Positions 1-6,101 of a DNA stretch of 7,628 nucleotides are shown here, one piece after another. Below the pieces are notes generated by a model. That model was not told where the DNA came from, did no database searches, and saw nothing but the letters and a program-made list of their open reading frames with translations. Each line of letters begins with the position of its first letter. Position 1 is the stretch's first letter. This DNA is from Campylobacteraceae bacterium (GTDB taxonomy: Bacteria > Campylobacterota > Campylobacteria > Campylobacterales > JALSKU01), in NCBI GenBank assembly GCA_015488975.1, contig WFMT01000077.1, positions 1 to 7,628 on the forward strand, given 5' to 3'. The translations under genes and the position numbers were made by a program.

Positions 1-533
1 GTAAATTTTCTTGCCTGCGTGATCTTGGAAACAAGTGCCTGGGTAAATCTTTGTGATATTTGTTTTCCACTTTCATTGACTCCTAAAATATCATAACTAT
101 TTTTATATTCAAAAGGTATTATTGCTATCTTCCGCCTGTTATTCGGACTAAATCCTGGCGTTTTGTATCTTAGTATTTTAATTCTAAGCTTAACTATCCA
201 CTCACTGCCTTCTTTTCTTGAGTCAATAATCCTGTACTTTCTTATAAAGCCCTTTGTTGCCTCTTTGATCCTCTTTTGAGATTTCTCAGAGATAGAGATG
301 CCATGGGAGCTTTGACCATCTAATGATATAGCTGCTTCTTTGATTGCCTTTGCATAAACTCTTTTGGAACTTATAGCAACTCCATTGGTTTGCTTTACTG
401 CCTCTATGAGAGCATTTCTTATAGCTGTTGTTCTGCTCATACCAGAACCTTCAACTATCAAGTATGTAGTTTTTATACTGGCAAAAGAAAATACAGGGAA
501 TAAAATCATTAAAAATATAATTATTTTTTTCAT
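1..533 (-). CDS. Secreted CsgG-like protein with FlgT/LPP20-like N-terminal domain (partial, C-terminus off the left edge)
   Basis: The reading frame is open from an ATG at 533 to the window edge, giving 177 residues without a stop. Residues 1-18 (MKKIIIFLMILFPVFSFA) form a Sec signal peptide with no lipobox cysteine, so the mature protein should be soluble in the periplasm or assembled into the outer membrane. Residues 26-126 hold an alanine-rich helix (AIRNALIEAVKQ), the segment GVAISSKRV and two strands ending in LRIKILRYKT. This resembles the small domain at the N-terminus of FlgT and in LPP20-type proteins. From residue 134, RKIAIIPFEYKN followed by a helix starts what looks like a CsgG/TolB-N-like fold, a family that includes the curli secretion pore and LpoB. 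The gene is last in the visible operon, 9 bases after the preceding stop, with only a weak GGTTTAAT ribosome site. The family-level call is inference from motif shape, and the missing C-terminus could change it. Confidence 0.65.
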   Translation of the reverse strand, partial: MKKIIIFLMILFPVFSFASIKTTYLIVEGSGMSRTTAIRNALIEAVKQTNGVAISSKRVYAKAIKEAAISLDGQSSHGISISEKSQKRIKEATKGFIRKYRIIDSRKEGSEWIVKLRIKILRYKTPGFSPNNRRKIAIIPFEYKNSYDILGVNESGKQISQRFTQALVSKITQARKF

Positions 534-542
534 TATTAAACC

Positions 543-1904
543 TTAAAAATCATTAATATTATTAACTGGCTTACTTACTTCAATAGACTTTTTGTAAACA
601 TGTTTTCTAATCTTTTTCTTAGTCTTATATCTCCCGCTGTTAAAATCATTTACCGCTTTTAAAGTCTTATATCTCCATACTCTGACTACACCTACAAATT
701 TAACTCCATTTTTTGTTGTATATCTCCAGGTTTTAACTGTGCTGACACCTTTTAAGCTTGCACTTGCATCACTTCTTGCATTATTATTTGTGATTTTAAT
801 AATATTTTTTATGGTTTTTTCTATAGTGTCACTATTTAGCTTCATTTTTCTTTGAACATATCTTCTTATCTCTTCGCCATTTGCTCTATTTTGCTTAACA
901 CTCAAATATCCATTGATAATTTCAGCTATTTGCGCATCTGCATTGCTTTTTGCATTTGCCTTGGCCTCACTTCTTAACTGATTATTTATATAACTGTCAC
1001 TATCTTTTGAGTAAGAGCCTATACCATAAGATATTATCATTGGAGTTCCGTCTAAATCATAAGCAAGTCTTACTCCAAAAGTACTTAGATACTCTTTTTG
1101 ATTATTTGGTAAAAGGTCTTCAACGCGCCTTCCTTTGCCATGAACTATAGAATTTCTCCTAAGTCTTATATCTTTTGCTATTTGTATCGTTTTTGCCGAA
1201 GCAACAGCAATTATACCGACAACATAACTGCCACTTTTATCTGTCGCAAGCGATGTTTGTATAGGAAAAAGACCCGCTATGCTTCCAGAGGCTATTCTTA
1301 ATGTATTTTTTAAAAATTTATCCCTAAAAATATCTTTCTTCTTTATCGGAGTCATTTTCTTCAATTCATCGGGGCTGACTCCCAATTTTATCAACTTTTT
1401 ATCTAATTTTTTATCAGTCACTTCTAAACTTTTATCAAAAATTTTAAGAATTTTTCCAACAAATCCCTTTACTCTTGGATTTGGCAATTCTATCTGCTTT
1501 GCATTAGTTGATCTATCAGAATAAAAAGATTTTATCTTGGCTGTTAAAACTCTTCCAAATCTCGCCATTAGATATTTAGTCTGTAATTTCATAAGTGCTT
1601 TATCATAAGCGTTTACAAGAGCATCGCCAAATTGCGGATCAGTAGGTTTTAAAGAAACCGCCTGTGATGCAAAAAAGAAAAATTTTCCATTTTGCTCACC
1701 AAATTCATGTATTCCAAACTTTTTTATAGCACTATATGCCCAATCATCTATGGAATCGGTTGCATCTTCTACATTATTTGGATTTGAAAGTTTATTTATC
1801 TCATTTATATCTTTTTGCTTTATTTTAATGGTACTTTTTGCCATTGAAAAAGATATAAAACCCAATAAAATCAAAGTTAATATACCTGTAAATAATTTTT
1901 TCAT
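543..1904 (-). CDS. Secreted protein of unknown function, possibly DUF6844-like, with LPP20/FlgT-like C-terminal domain
   Basis: The product has 453 residues. Residues 1-22 are a Sec signal peptide ending SFSMA, with no lipobox, so export to the periplasm is expected. I do not recognise a function. The middle contains a strand-rich stretch, SGSYVVGIIAVASAKTIQIA, followed by a basic segment. Near residue 310 an alanine-rich helix (EAKANAKSNADAQIAEII) begins a domain that ends at KGVSTVKTWRYTT and VVRVWRYKT (residues 385-414), which resembles the N-terminal domain of the next gene. The motif RY[KT]T occurs three times (394-397, 411-414, 425-428) and is followed by a strongly basic tail (KTKKKIRKHVYKK). 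The ATG at 1904 has a good site, AAGGTG, that overlaps the stop codon of the upstream lpoB-like gene, so translation is probably coupled. Position in the lipoprotein operon suggests a periplasmic partner of those proteins. The DUF6844 label comes from memory of similar operons and is tentative. Confidence 0.7.
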   Translation of the reverse strand: MKKLFTGILTLILLGFISFSMAKSTIKIKQKDINEINKLSNPNNVEDATDSIDDWAYSAIKKFGIHEFGEQNGKFFFFASQAVSLKPTDPQFGDALVNAYDKALMKLQTKYLMARFGRVLTAKIKSFYSDRSTNAKQIELPNPRVKGFVGKILKIFDKSLEVTDKKLDKKLIKLGVSPDELKKMTPIKKKDIFRDKFLKNTLRIASGSIAGLFPIQTSLATDKSGSYVVGIIAVASAKTIQIAKDIRLRRNSIVHGKGRRVEDLLPNNQKEYLSTFGVRLAYDLDGTPMIISYGIGSYSKDSDSYINNQLRSEAKANAKSNADAQIAEIINGYLSVKQNRANGEEIRRYVQRKMKLNSDTIEKTIKNIIKITNNNARSDASASLKGVSTVKTWRYTTKNGVKFVGVVRVWRYKTLKAVNDFNSGRYKTKKKIRKHVYKKSIEVSKPVNNINDF

Positions 1905-1913
1905 AATTTCACC

Positions 1914-2543
1914 TTACCAATTTACTGATTTGCTGCTTCCAGCTTTGCTTATAACCGTCTGGCCTTCCCAATATGCCAAACCTGTCTTGGTGTCAGTAAG
2001 TGTTAGCTGAAAATAGTAATCAACTCTTGTTTCACCATTAGATAAGGTTGAATTTCTCTGGATAATCTTTCCGGAGAGAGAAAAATCATAACCTATAAGT
2101 TGTCCTTTTTTAACAACAGTTTTTTGATTTACCTCATCTGAATTTCTTAATTTTCTTGCTTCATTTGTCATTTCATCAGTAGTCCCACCTGCTCTAAACT
2201 CAGTAGTTACTACTACTTTTCCACTTTGCAAAAGTGCTATTCTTATACTTTTGGTTAATTGATCCATATCAATCATTTGATCCGTATCATTTACAATTCT
2301 AGAAATCGCCAATACATATCTTCCACCACCTGGCTTATTTAACGCGCCGCTTTTTAACATAGACTGTACTGCATCATAGGAAGCTTTTCTAAAATCTTGA
2401 TAATCAAGCCCTAAAGTAGCAGCTTTTGCACTCGCTGGATGTTGATTGTTTATATATGTAGGCTGGCCTCCTGCACATCCGGCAAAAATAACAGCCGTTA
2501 CAATTGCAAGTAATGATAATTTACCTGTATTCTTTAGTTTCAT
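1914..2543 (-). CDS. LpoB-like outer-membrane lipoprotein (penicillin-binding protein activator family)
   Basis: The product has 209 residues from the preferred ATG at 2543. An upstream in-frame ATG at 2570 has no ribosome site, whereas 2543 follows AAAGGA with six bases between. The N-terminus is a lipoprotein signal with lipobox IFAGC; Cys23 would be lipidated, and Ala at +2 fits outer-membrane sorting by the E. coli rule. Residues 76-113 (YVLAISRIVNDTDQMID, then a helix and VVVTTEF) and the C-terminal TGLAYWEGQTVISK (187-200) match the LpoB/CsgG-like fold. In E. coli LpoB crosses the peptidoglycan and activates PBP1b through its UB2H domain. Whether that target exists here is unknown, so the role is inferred only from the family. 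The 5' end overlaps the ycfL-like gene by 23 bases, which keeps the E. coli order ycfL-lpoB. A gene symbol is withheld because orthology of function is unproven. Confidence 0.85.
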   Translation of the reverse strand: MKLKNTGKLSLLAIVTAVIFAGCAGGQPTYINNQHPASAKAATLGLDYQDFRKASYDAVQSMLKSGALNKPGGGRYVLAISRIVNDTDQMIDMDQLTKSIRIALLQSGKVVVTTEFRAGGTTDEMTNEARKLRNSDEVNQKTVVKKGQLIGYDFSLSGKIIQRNSTLSNGETRVDYYFQLTLTDTKTGLAYWEGQTVISKAGSSKSVNW

Positions 2544-2952
2544 TTGGAATCCTTTCTTTATTTTTTGCATAATTTACTATATTTATCTTGTAAGTTCTTA
2601 CATTGGCAGATGTAGCAACAATATTATATATTTCACTTTCACCCGGTGCTAAATGAATTTTATGAAACCCTCCGGTTATACTTGTTATCTTAAATCCATT
2701 TTTATCAAACCATTGCACTTGATACAATGCGTTTACAGCGGTATGAGGCAAAAGATTTTTCAAAGCAAATTGCACCTGAGCCAAACCATCAACTCTTTCT
2801 TTGCTTACAGAGTTTGTCACTATTATTTTATTTCTTAATGAATTGTCTATACTTATAGGCCAATTTGGATGAGCAGGAGCAGGAGTATTTTGACAACCTG
2901 CAAAAAAGATAACCGCTGTTATGCCTATTATGATTTTAGAAAGATACTTCAT
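2521..2952 (-). CDS. YcfL-like lipoprotein (DUF1425)
   Basis: The product has 143 residues. It begins with a lipoprotein signal, and the lipobox FFAGC puts the lipidated cysteine at position 20, with Gln at +2 suggesting the outer membrane. The mature part (about 40-127) is a small beta-sandwich-like domain with the family pattern: VQFALKNLLPHTAVNALYQV, WFDKNGFKI, then a proposed strand pair around LAPGESEIYNIVATS. E. coli YcfL has the similar stretch WYDARGLE. YcfL has no established biochemical role; it is known mainly as the neighbour of lpoB, as here. The start at 2952 has AAAGG about nine bases upstream, inside the end of the COG3014-type gene, with which it overlaps by 17 bases. Its own last codons contain the ribosome site of the lpoB-like gene. 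Overlaps on both sides indicate one co-translated unit. Confidence 0.85.
   Translation of the reverse strand: MKYLSKIIIGITAVIFFAGCQNTPAPAHPNWPISIDNSLRNKIIVTNSVSKERVDGLAQVQFALKNLLPHTAVNALYQVQWFDKNGFKITSITGGFHKIHLAPGESEIYNIVATSANVRTYKINIVNYAKNKERIPNETKEYR
2550..2555 (-). promoter_or_regulatory. Ribosome binding site of the lpoB-like gene, inside the ycfL-like gene
   Basis: AAAGGA lies six bases before the ATG at 2543. The alternative upstream ATG at 2570 is preceded only by AT-rich sequence without a purine-rich site. This moves the start nine codons inward and puts the site within the coding part of the previous gene. Confidence 0.8.
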
Positions 2953-4351
2953 TATATATTGCCTTTGATGTTGGTGTTGTTATCCTGATAAATACTATAT
3001 GATTTTTCTTTGGATTTAAATTCATAGTAAATACTTTGGTATGATTTGGCGTAAAAACTGATAATTTTGAAGATTTTATCCTAATTCTTGCAATTTGGAA
3101 ATTCTTAGGTAAAAGCAGCCATTGTCTAGTATCAGCTCTATTCATAAATCCTTGATAAGCTGCACCAATGATACCTCCAAGCAAACCTCCTCTTCTTTTG
3201 AGCTCATATTGTATAAGACTCTGAGTAACTGTTCTTGTAATGGCTCTTGCCATGATAGTTGGAAATCTCTTTTTAAACTCTGTTTTTATGATTTTATCCA
3301 TGCTTGCAATTTCTTTTGTACTAACAGATTTGTTTGCATTTTGTATATTTAGATATGAAAATGCTGCGGGATTTTCTTTAAAAGTAGGTAGAGCTATGCC
3401 TGTATAATATATACTTTTTGTCACTAAAAACAGTGGTATATCAAATCTTAACTCTTTCTTGCTTGGTCCTCTTCCGTTTGCAAAAATTATCCAGGCATAA
3501 TGCTTATTTGATTTATGATTTAAAGTTCCTGCATATTTAAAAGCAAATTTCCAATCATTTTCAACATAATTTGCACCAGCTTCATTTCCTTTTATCATGC
3601 CATAAGTTTCTTTAAGCAAATTGGTTGCTTTTTGATAATCATGCGCTCTAATGGAAAATAATCCAGCCATATAACTTGCAAATGGATTTACAAAATCAGG
3701 ATATGGTTTAAAAGCAAATAAATTGGTATATTTTTTCTCTATTGCATTTTTTGTTTTTTGATTGTTAGCTGATTCTTCAACTCTTTTTTGGCTTACTTTT
3801 TTGCCTTTTAACTTTTTCTTATTTTCCTCTTTGATTTTTTGTTTTTCCTGAGATATTTCTGATTGAAAGAATTTTTTAGCTCTTCTTTGCCTCTCTATTG
3901 CTCTGTTAAACTCAACTCTTGCACTTGATATCTTGCCTTCGCTTAGATAATCCATGCCTTTATAAGTATTGACCATTATTCCCTCATAAATTCTAGGTCT
4001 ATAATCCATAAAAGTATCATTTGTAAGAACAGCACCAATATTTGCAAACATTTTACCGGCTAAAACTTCTTTATCAAATTTTTTTATCTTTACTTCAGAT
4101 TTATTAAAAAAGAAAATACTTTGGTTGTAGTCTTGTGCATATCTTGAGATGAGTCCCGCATCCAAGTACCACAATAAATCATCTTTTTGTTTTTTTACCA
4201 AATTTTTTGAAAGCTGCTGATAGCCACCTGTTTTTTCTACACTTTCATAATTACCTGACTTGCCTATTTTACCTAAATCTGGTGTTGTTCCCGCGCAACC
4301 AGCTAAGATAATAGATCCGCATACTATACCCAAAATACTCTTCTTTGTCAT
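2936..4351 (-). CDS. COG3014-type lipoprotein with TPR-like helices and a charged coiled-coil segment
   Basis: This is the first gene of the operon. Two ATGs lie close together, at 4357 and 4351. AAGGA (4357-4361) touches the first but stands five bases before the second, so 4351 is preferred and gives 471 residues. Lipobox IILAGC places the modified cysteine at 19. In this numbering, helical TPR-like repeats cover about 60-100 and 128-158, a Lys/Glu-rich likely coiled coil spans about 150-210, and a further TPR-like pair lies near 220-250. The later part carries conserved-looking GRGPSKKELRFDIPLF (about 293-308), a glycine-rich GGLLGGIIGAAYQGF, and ADTRQWLLLPKNFQIARI (about 405-422), which I associate with COG3014. 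The C-terminus is strand-rich. The function of the family is unknown. TPRs and a lipid anchor suggest a scaffold at the outer membrane for the smaller partners encoded downstream. Confidence 0.82.
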   Translation of the reverse strand: MTKKSILGIVCGSIILAGCAGTTPDLGKIGKSGNYESVEKTGGYQQLSKNLVKKQKDDLLWYLDAGLISRYAQDYNQSIFFFNKSEVKIKKFDKEVLAGKMFANIGAVLTNDTFMDYRPRIYEGIMVNTYKGMDYLSEGKISSARVEFNRAIERQRRAKKFFQSEISQEKQKIKEENKKKLKGKKVSQKRVEESANNQKTKNAIEKKYTNLFAFKPYPDFVNPFASYMAGLFSIRAHDYQKATNLLKETYGMIKGNEAGANYVENDWKFAFKYAGTLNHKSNKHYAWIIFANGRGPSKKELRFDIPLFLVTKSIYYTGIALPTFKENPAAFSYLNIQNANKSVSTKEIASMDKIIKTEFKKRFPTIMARAITRTVTQSLIQYELKRRGGLLGGIIGAAYQGFMNRADTRQWLLLPKNFQIARIRIKSSKLSVFTPNHTKVFTMNLNPKKNHIVFIRITTPTSKAIYNEVSF

Positions 4352-4356
4352 GCTCA

Positions 4357-4361
4357 TCCTT
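4357..4361 (-). promoter_or_regulatory. Ribosome binding site that decides the start of the COG3014-type gene
   Basis: AAGGA on the minus strand overlaps the first possible ATG (4357-4355) but is spaced five bases from the second (4351-4349). The second is therefore the likely start, and it also gives a more ordinary lipoprotein signal beginning MTKKSILG. Confidence 0.7.
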
Positions 4362-4386
4362 ACATATTTGTGATTTTTAAAGCATT

Positions 4387-4415
4387 ATTATATTTAAAAT
4401 TAAAGATAATGTCAA
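4387..4415 (-). promoter_or_regulatory. Consensus sigma-70 promoter of the lipoprotein operon
   Basis: On the minus strand TTGACA (4415-4410) is followed by exactly 17 bases and then TATAAT (4392-4387). Both hexamers match the consensus in full. Transcription should begin near 4380, leaving a leader of about 29 bases before the ATG at 4351. No operator-like repeat overlaps it, so it may be a strong, largely constitutive promoter. Confidence 0.85.
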
Positions 4416-4496
4416 TAATTATGCTAAAATAAAGTTTTATGCATAAATAATTAAATATATCAACATTTTTATAACATTTTCTTATCCTCTATATTC

Positions 4497-4525
4497 TTGT
4501 TTAATTAATTAACTGACCTTATAAA
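4497..4525 (+). promoter_or_regulatory. Candidate mqo promoter
   Basis: TTGTTT (4497-4502), 17 bases, then TATAAA (4520-4525) is the best-spaced sigma-70 arrangement upstream of mqo. The -10 lies within the inverted repeat. TATAGT at 4560-4565 is an alternative -10 without a recognisable -35; in that case the repeat would cover the -35 region instead. Either way the repeat would block RNA polymerase when bound. Confidence 0.4.
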
Positions 4526-4542
4526 ATATAAGGTCAGTTAAT
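4508..4542. promoter_or_regulatory. Perfect 16-bp inverted repeat over the mqo promoter, probable repressor operator
   Basis: The arm at 4508-4523 (ATTAACTGACCTTATA) is the exact reverse complement of 4527-4542, with AAA between them. The core ACTGACC...GGTCAGT has the size and symmetry of operators bound by TetR-type dimers, and it covers the best -10 candidate for mqo. No regulator gene is in the window, so the binding protein is unknown. If transcribed it would form a hairpin, but it sits between divergent genes, where no terminator is needed. Confidence 0.7.
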
Positions 4543-4596
4543 AATAATTTTATATTAATTATAGTAAAGTTATCATTTATTTTGAGGATATTTAAA

Positions 4597-5949
4597 ATGG
4601 CAACGAAACACTACGAAGTACTTATAGTAGGCGGAGGCATTTCAGGTGCAGCACTTTTTTATGAACTTGCAAAATATACAGATATAAAAAGTATTGCTTT
4701 AGTGGAAAAATATGAAAAACTTGCAAAATTAAACTCTTGCGGGACCAGCAACTCGCAAACAATCCACTGTGGAGATATAGAAACAAATTATACAGTCGAA
4801 AAAGCAAAAGGTGTAAAAAGAACTGCTAATATGATAGCAAAATATTGCCTTCAGCATAATTATCAAAATAAATTCATGTTTGCTCATCAAAAAATGGCAC
4901 TTGGTGTCGGAGAAGAAGAAGTTTATTATATGAAAAAAAGGCATGAAGACTTTCAAAATTTATTTCCTTACTTAAAAGTATTTGATAAAGAAAAACTCGC
5001 TCAAATTGAACCAAAATTAGTTTTCGACAGAAATGGCAAATACAGGCCAGATGAGATAGTTGGAGTTGGAGTTGAAGCAGGAAGCAAACATTACAGTACA
5101 GTTGATTTTGGGATAATGACAGAAACTTTTGTAGAGAATGCAAAAAAAATAAAAGATAAAGTTACAGATGTGTATCTAAATTCAAAAGTTATAGAGATAC
5201 AAAAAGATGACTCCAAGCATACTGTTAAAACACAGCATCAAACTTTCACTGCTGATTTTGTCGTTGTTAATGCCGGGGCGCACTCTTTGTATATTGCGCA
5301 CCAGATGGGTTATGGTACAGACTACGGTTGTTTGCCGATGGCCGGCAGTTTTTATCTAACCACCAAAAAAATTCTAAATGGAAAAGTATATATGGTTCAA
5401 AATCCGAAGCTTCCTTTTGCCGCTTTACATGGCGATCCTGACATATTGGCAAATGGTTTTACCAGATTTGGACCAACTGCACTTGCTCTTCCCAAGCTTG
5501 AGAGATACACTGGTGGAACATATATGGATTTTATTAAGACATTAAATTTTGATACAAATATTTTAAAAATATTTTCGGACTTACTTTCTGATAAAGATAT
5601 AAGAAATTATATTTTTAGAAACTTTATGTTCGAAGTTCCATACATTAATAAAAAACTTTTTGTAAAAGATGCAAGAAAAATCGTACCTTCTCTTGAACTT
5701 GACGATATTAGATATGCAAAAGGATTTGGAGGAGTAAGACCGCAGGTACTGGATAAGAAAAATAAAAAACTTATGTTAGGGGAAGCCAGCATAAATCCCG
5801 GAACCGGCATAATATTTAATATGACACCAAGTCCCGGCGCTACAAGCTGTCTTGGCAATGCCGAAAGAGATACAAAAACGGTTTGTGCATATTTAAACAA
5901 ACAATTTAACCAAGATGAATTCAATAAAGATTTGGTAGATGAAGATTAA
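4597..5949 (+). CDS. mqo: Malate:quinone oxidoreductase (FAD-dependent), Campylobacterota type
   Basis: This peripheral membrane flavoenzyme oxidises malate to oxaloacetate and passes electrons to the quinone pool, replacing or supplementing NAD-dependent malate dehydrogenase in the TCA cycle. The product has 450 residues, about the length I recall for the H. pylori enzyme, which it resembles throughout. The FAD-binding Rossmann motif GGGISG is at 12-17, with an acidic residue ending the second strand (ALVEKYEK). Other family stretches are NSQTIHCGDIETNYT (52-66), CLPMAGSFY, NPKLPFAALHGDPD, GPTALALPKLER, GGVRPQVLD (378-386) and NMTPSPGATSCL (408-419). There is no signal peptide or membrane segment, as expected. 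The ATG at 4597 follows GAGGA by eight bases; a TTG start at 4582 would destroy that spacing and is rejected. The gene stands alone, divergent from the lipoprotein operon, and is probably controlled by the inverted repeat upstream. No clear terminator follows. Confidence 0.95.
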   Translation: MATKHYEVLIVGGGISGAALFYELAKYTDIKSIALVEKYEKLAKLNSCGTSNSQTIHCGDIETNYTVEKAKGVKRTANMIAKYCLQHNYQNKFMFAHQKMALGVGEEEVYYMKKRHEDFQNLFPYLKVFDKEKLAQIEPKLVFDRNGKYRPDEIVGVGVEAGSKHYSTVDFGIMTETFVENAKKIKDKVTDVYLNSKVIEIQKDDSKHTVKTQHQTFTADFVVVNAGAHSLYIAHQMGYGTDYGCLPMAGSFYLTTKKILNGKVYMVQNPKLPFAALHGDPDILANGFTRFGPTALALPKLERYTGGTYMDFIKTLNFDTNILKIFSDLLSDKDIRNYIFRNFMFEVPYINKKLFVKDARKIVPSLELDDIRYAKGFGGVRPQVLDKKNKKLMLGEASINPGTGIIFNMTPSPGATSCLGNAERDTKTVCAYLNKQFNQDEFNKDLVDED

Positions 5950-6035
5950 AATATTTTTGATGATTTTGTGTAAATATGTAAAAAAGTTAAATTATTAATA
6001 TAGATATAGTGTTAAATTAATGTAAAATTTATTAT

Positions 6036-6047
6036 TTTTGCTATAAT
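6036..6047 (+). promoter_or_regulatory. Campylobacterota-style promoter of the glycosyltransferase gene
   Basis: TATAAT at 6042-6047 is preceded by TTTTTGC, the extended -10 form typical of sigma-70 promoters in this phylum, with AT-rich tracts and no clear -35 upstream. Transcription would start near 6054, about 48 bases before the gene. The remainder of the 152-base gap after mqo is plain AT-rich DNA. Confidence 0.65.
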
Positions 6048-6101
6048 ACACTGTACTTATTGGGAATATTAGCAAATTTATTGTAACAGGAGATCAAGAA
6101 T

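Noticed and set aside
950..1150. Plus-strand open frames opposite the lipoprotein operon
   Set aside because: They are antisense to well-supported genes, lack ribosome sites and encode proteins without recognisable features.
1162..1173. A third copy of AGTCTTATATCT in the 453-residue gene
   Set aside because: It is read in a different frame relation (within KDIRLRR) and does not encode the RYKT motif, so it is a chance match.
4436..4447. 12-base palindrome TTTATGCATAAA between the two divergent promoters
   Set aside because: Short and AT-rich, so it is expected by chance in DNA of this composition, and it overlaps neither promoter core.
4508..4542. Inverted repeat read as a rho-independent terminator
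   Set aside because: It lies upstream of both divergent genes, its stem is AT-rich and no clean T-run follows. An operator explains the position better.
4582..4596. Extended mqo start at a TTG, adding five residues
   Set aside because: The GAGGA ribosome site would fall inside the coding sequence; ATG at 4597 has correct spacing and matches the family length.
4597..5949. L-2-hydroxyglutarate oxidase or other DAO-family oxidase instead of Mqo
   Set aside because: The full-length resemblance to H. pylori Mqo, including NPKLPFAALHGDPD and NMTPSPGATSCL, supports Mqo.
5986..6019. Direct repeat GTTAAATTA (5986-5994 and 6011-6019) upstream of the glycosyltransferase promoter
   Set aside because: Nine AT-rich bases repeated 25 apart are not significant here, and the spacing fits no regulator class I know.
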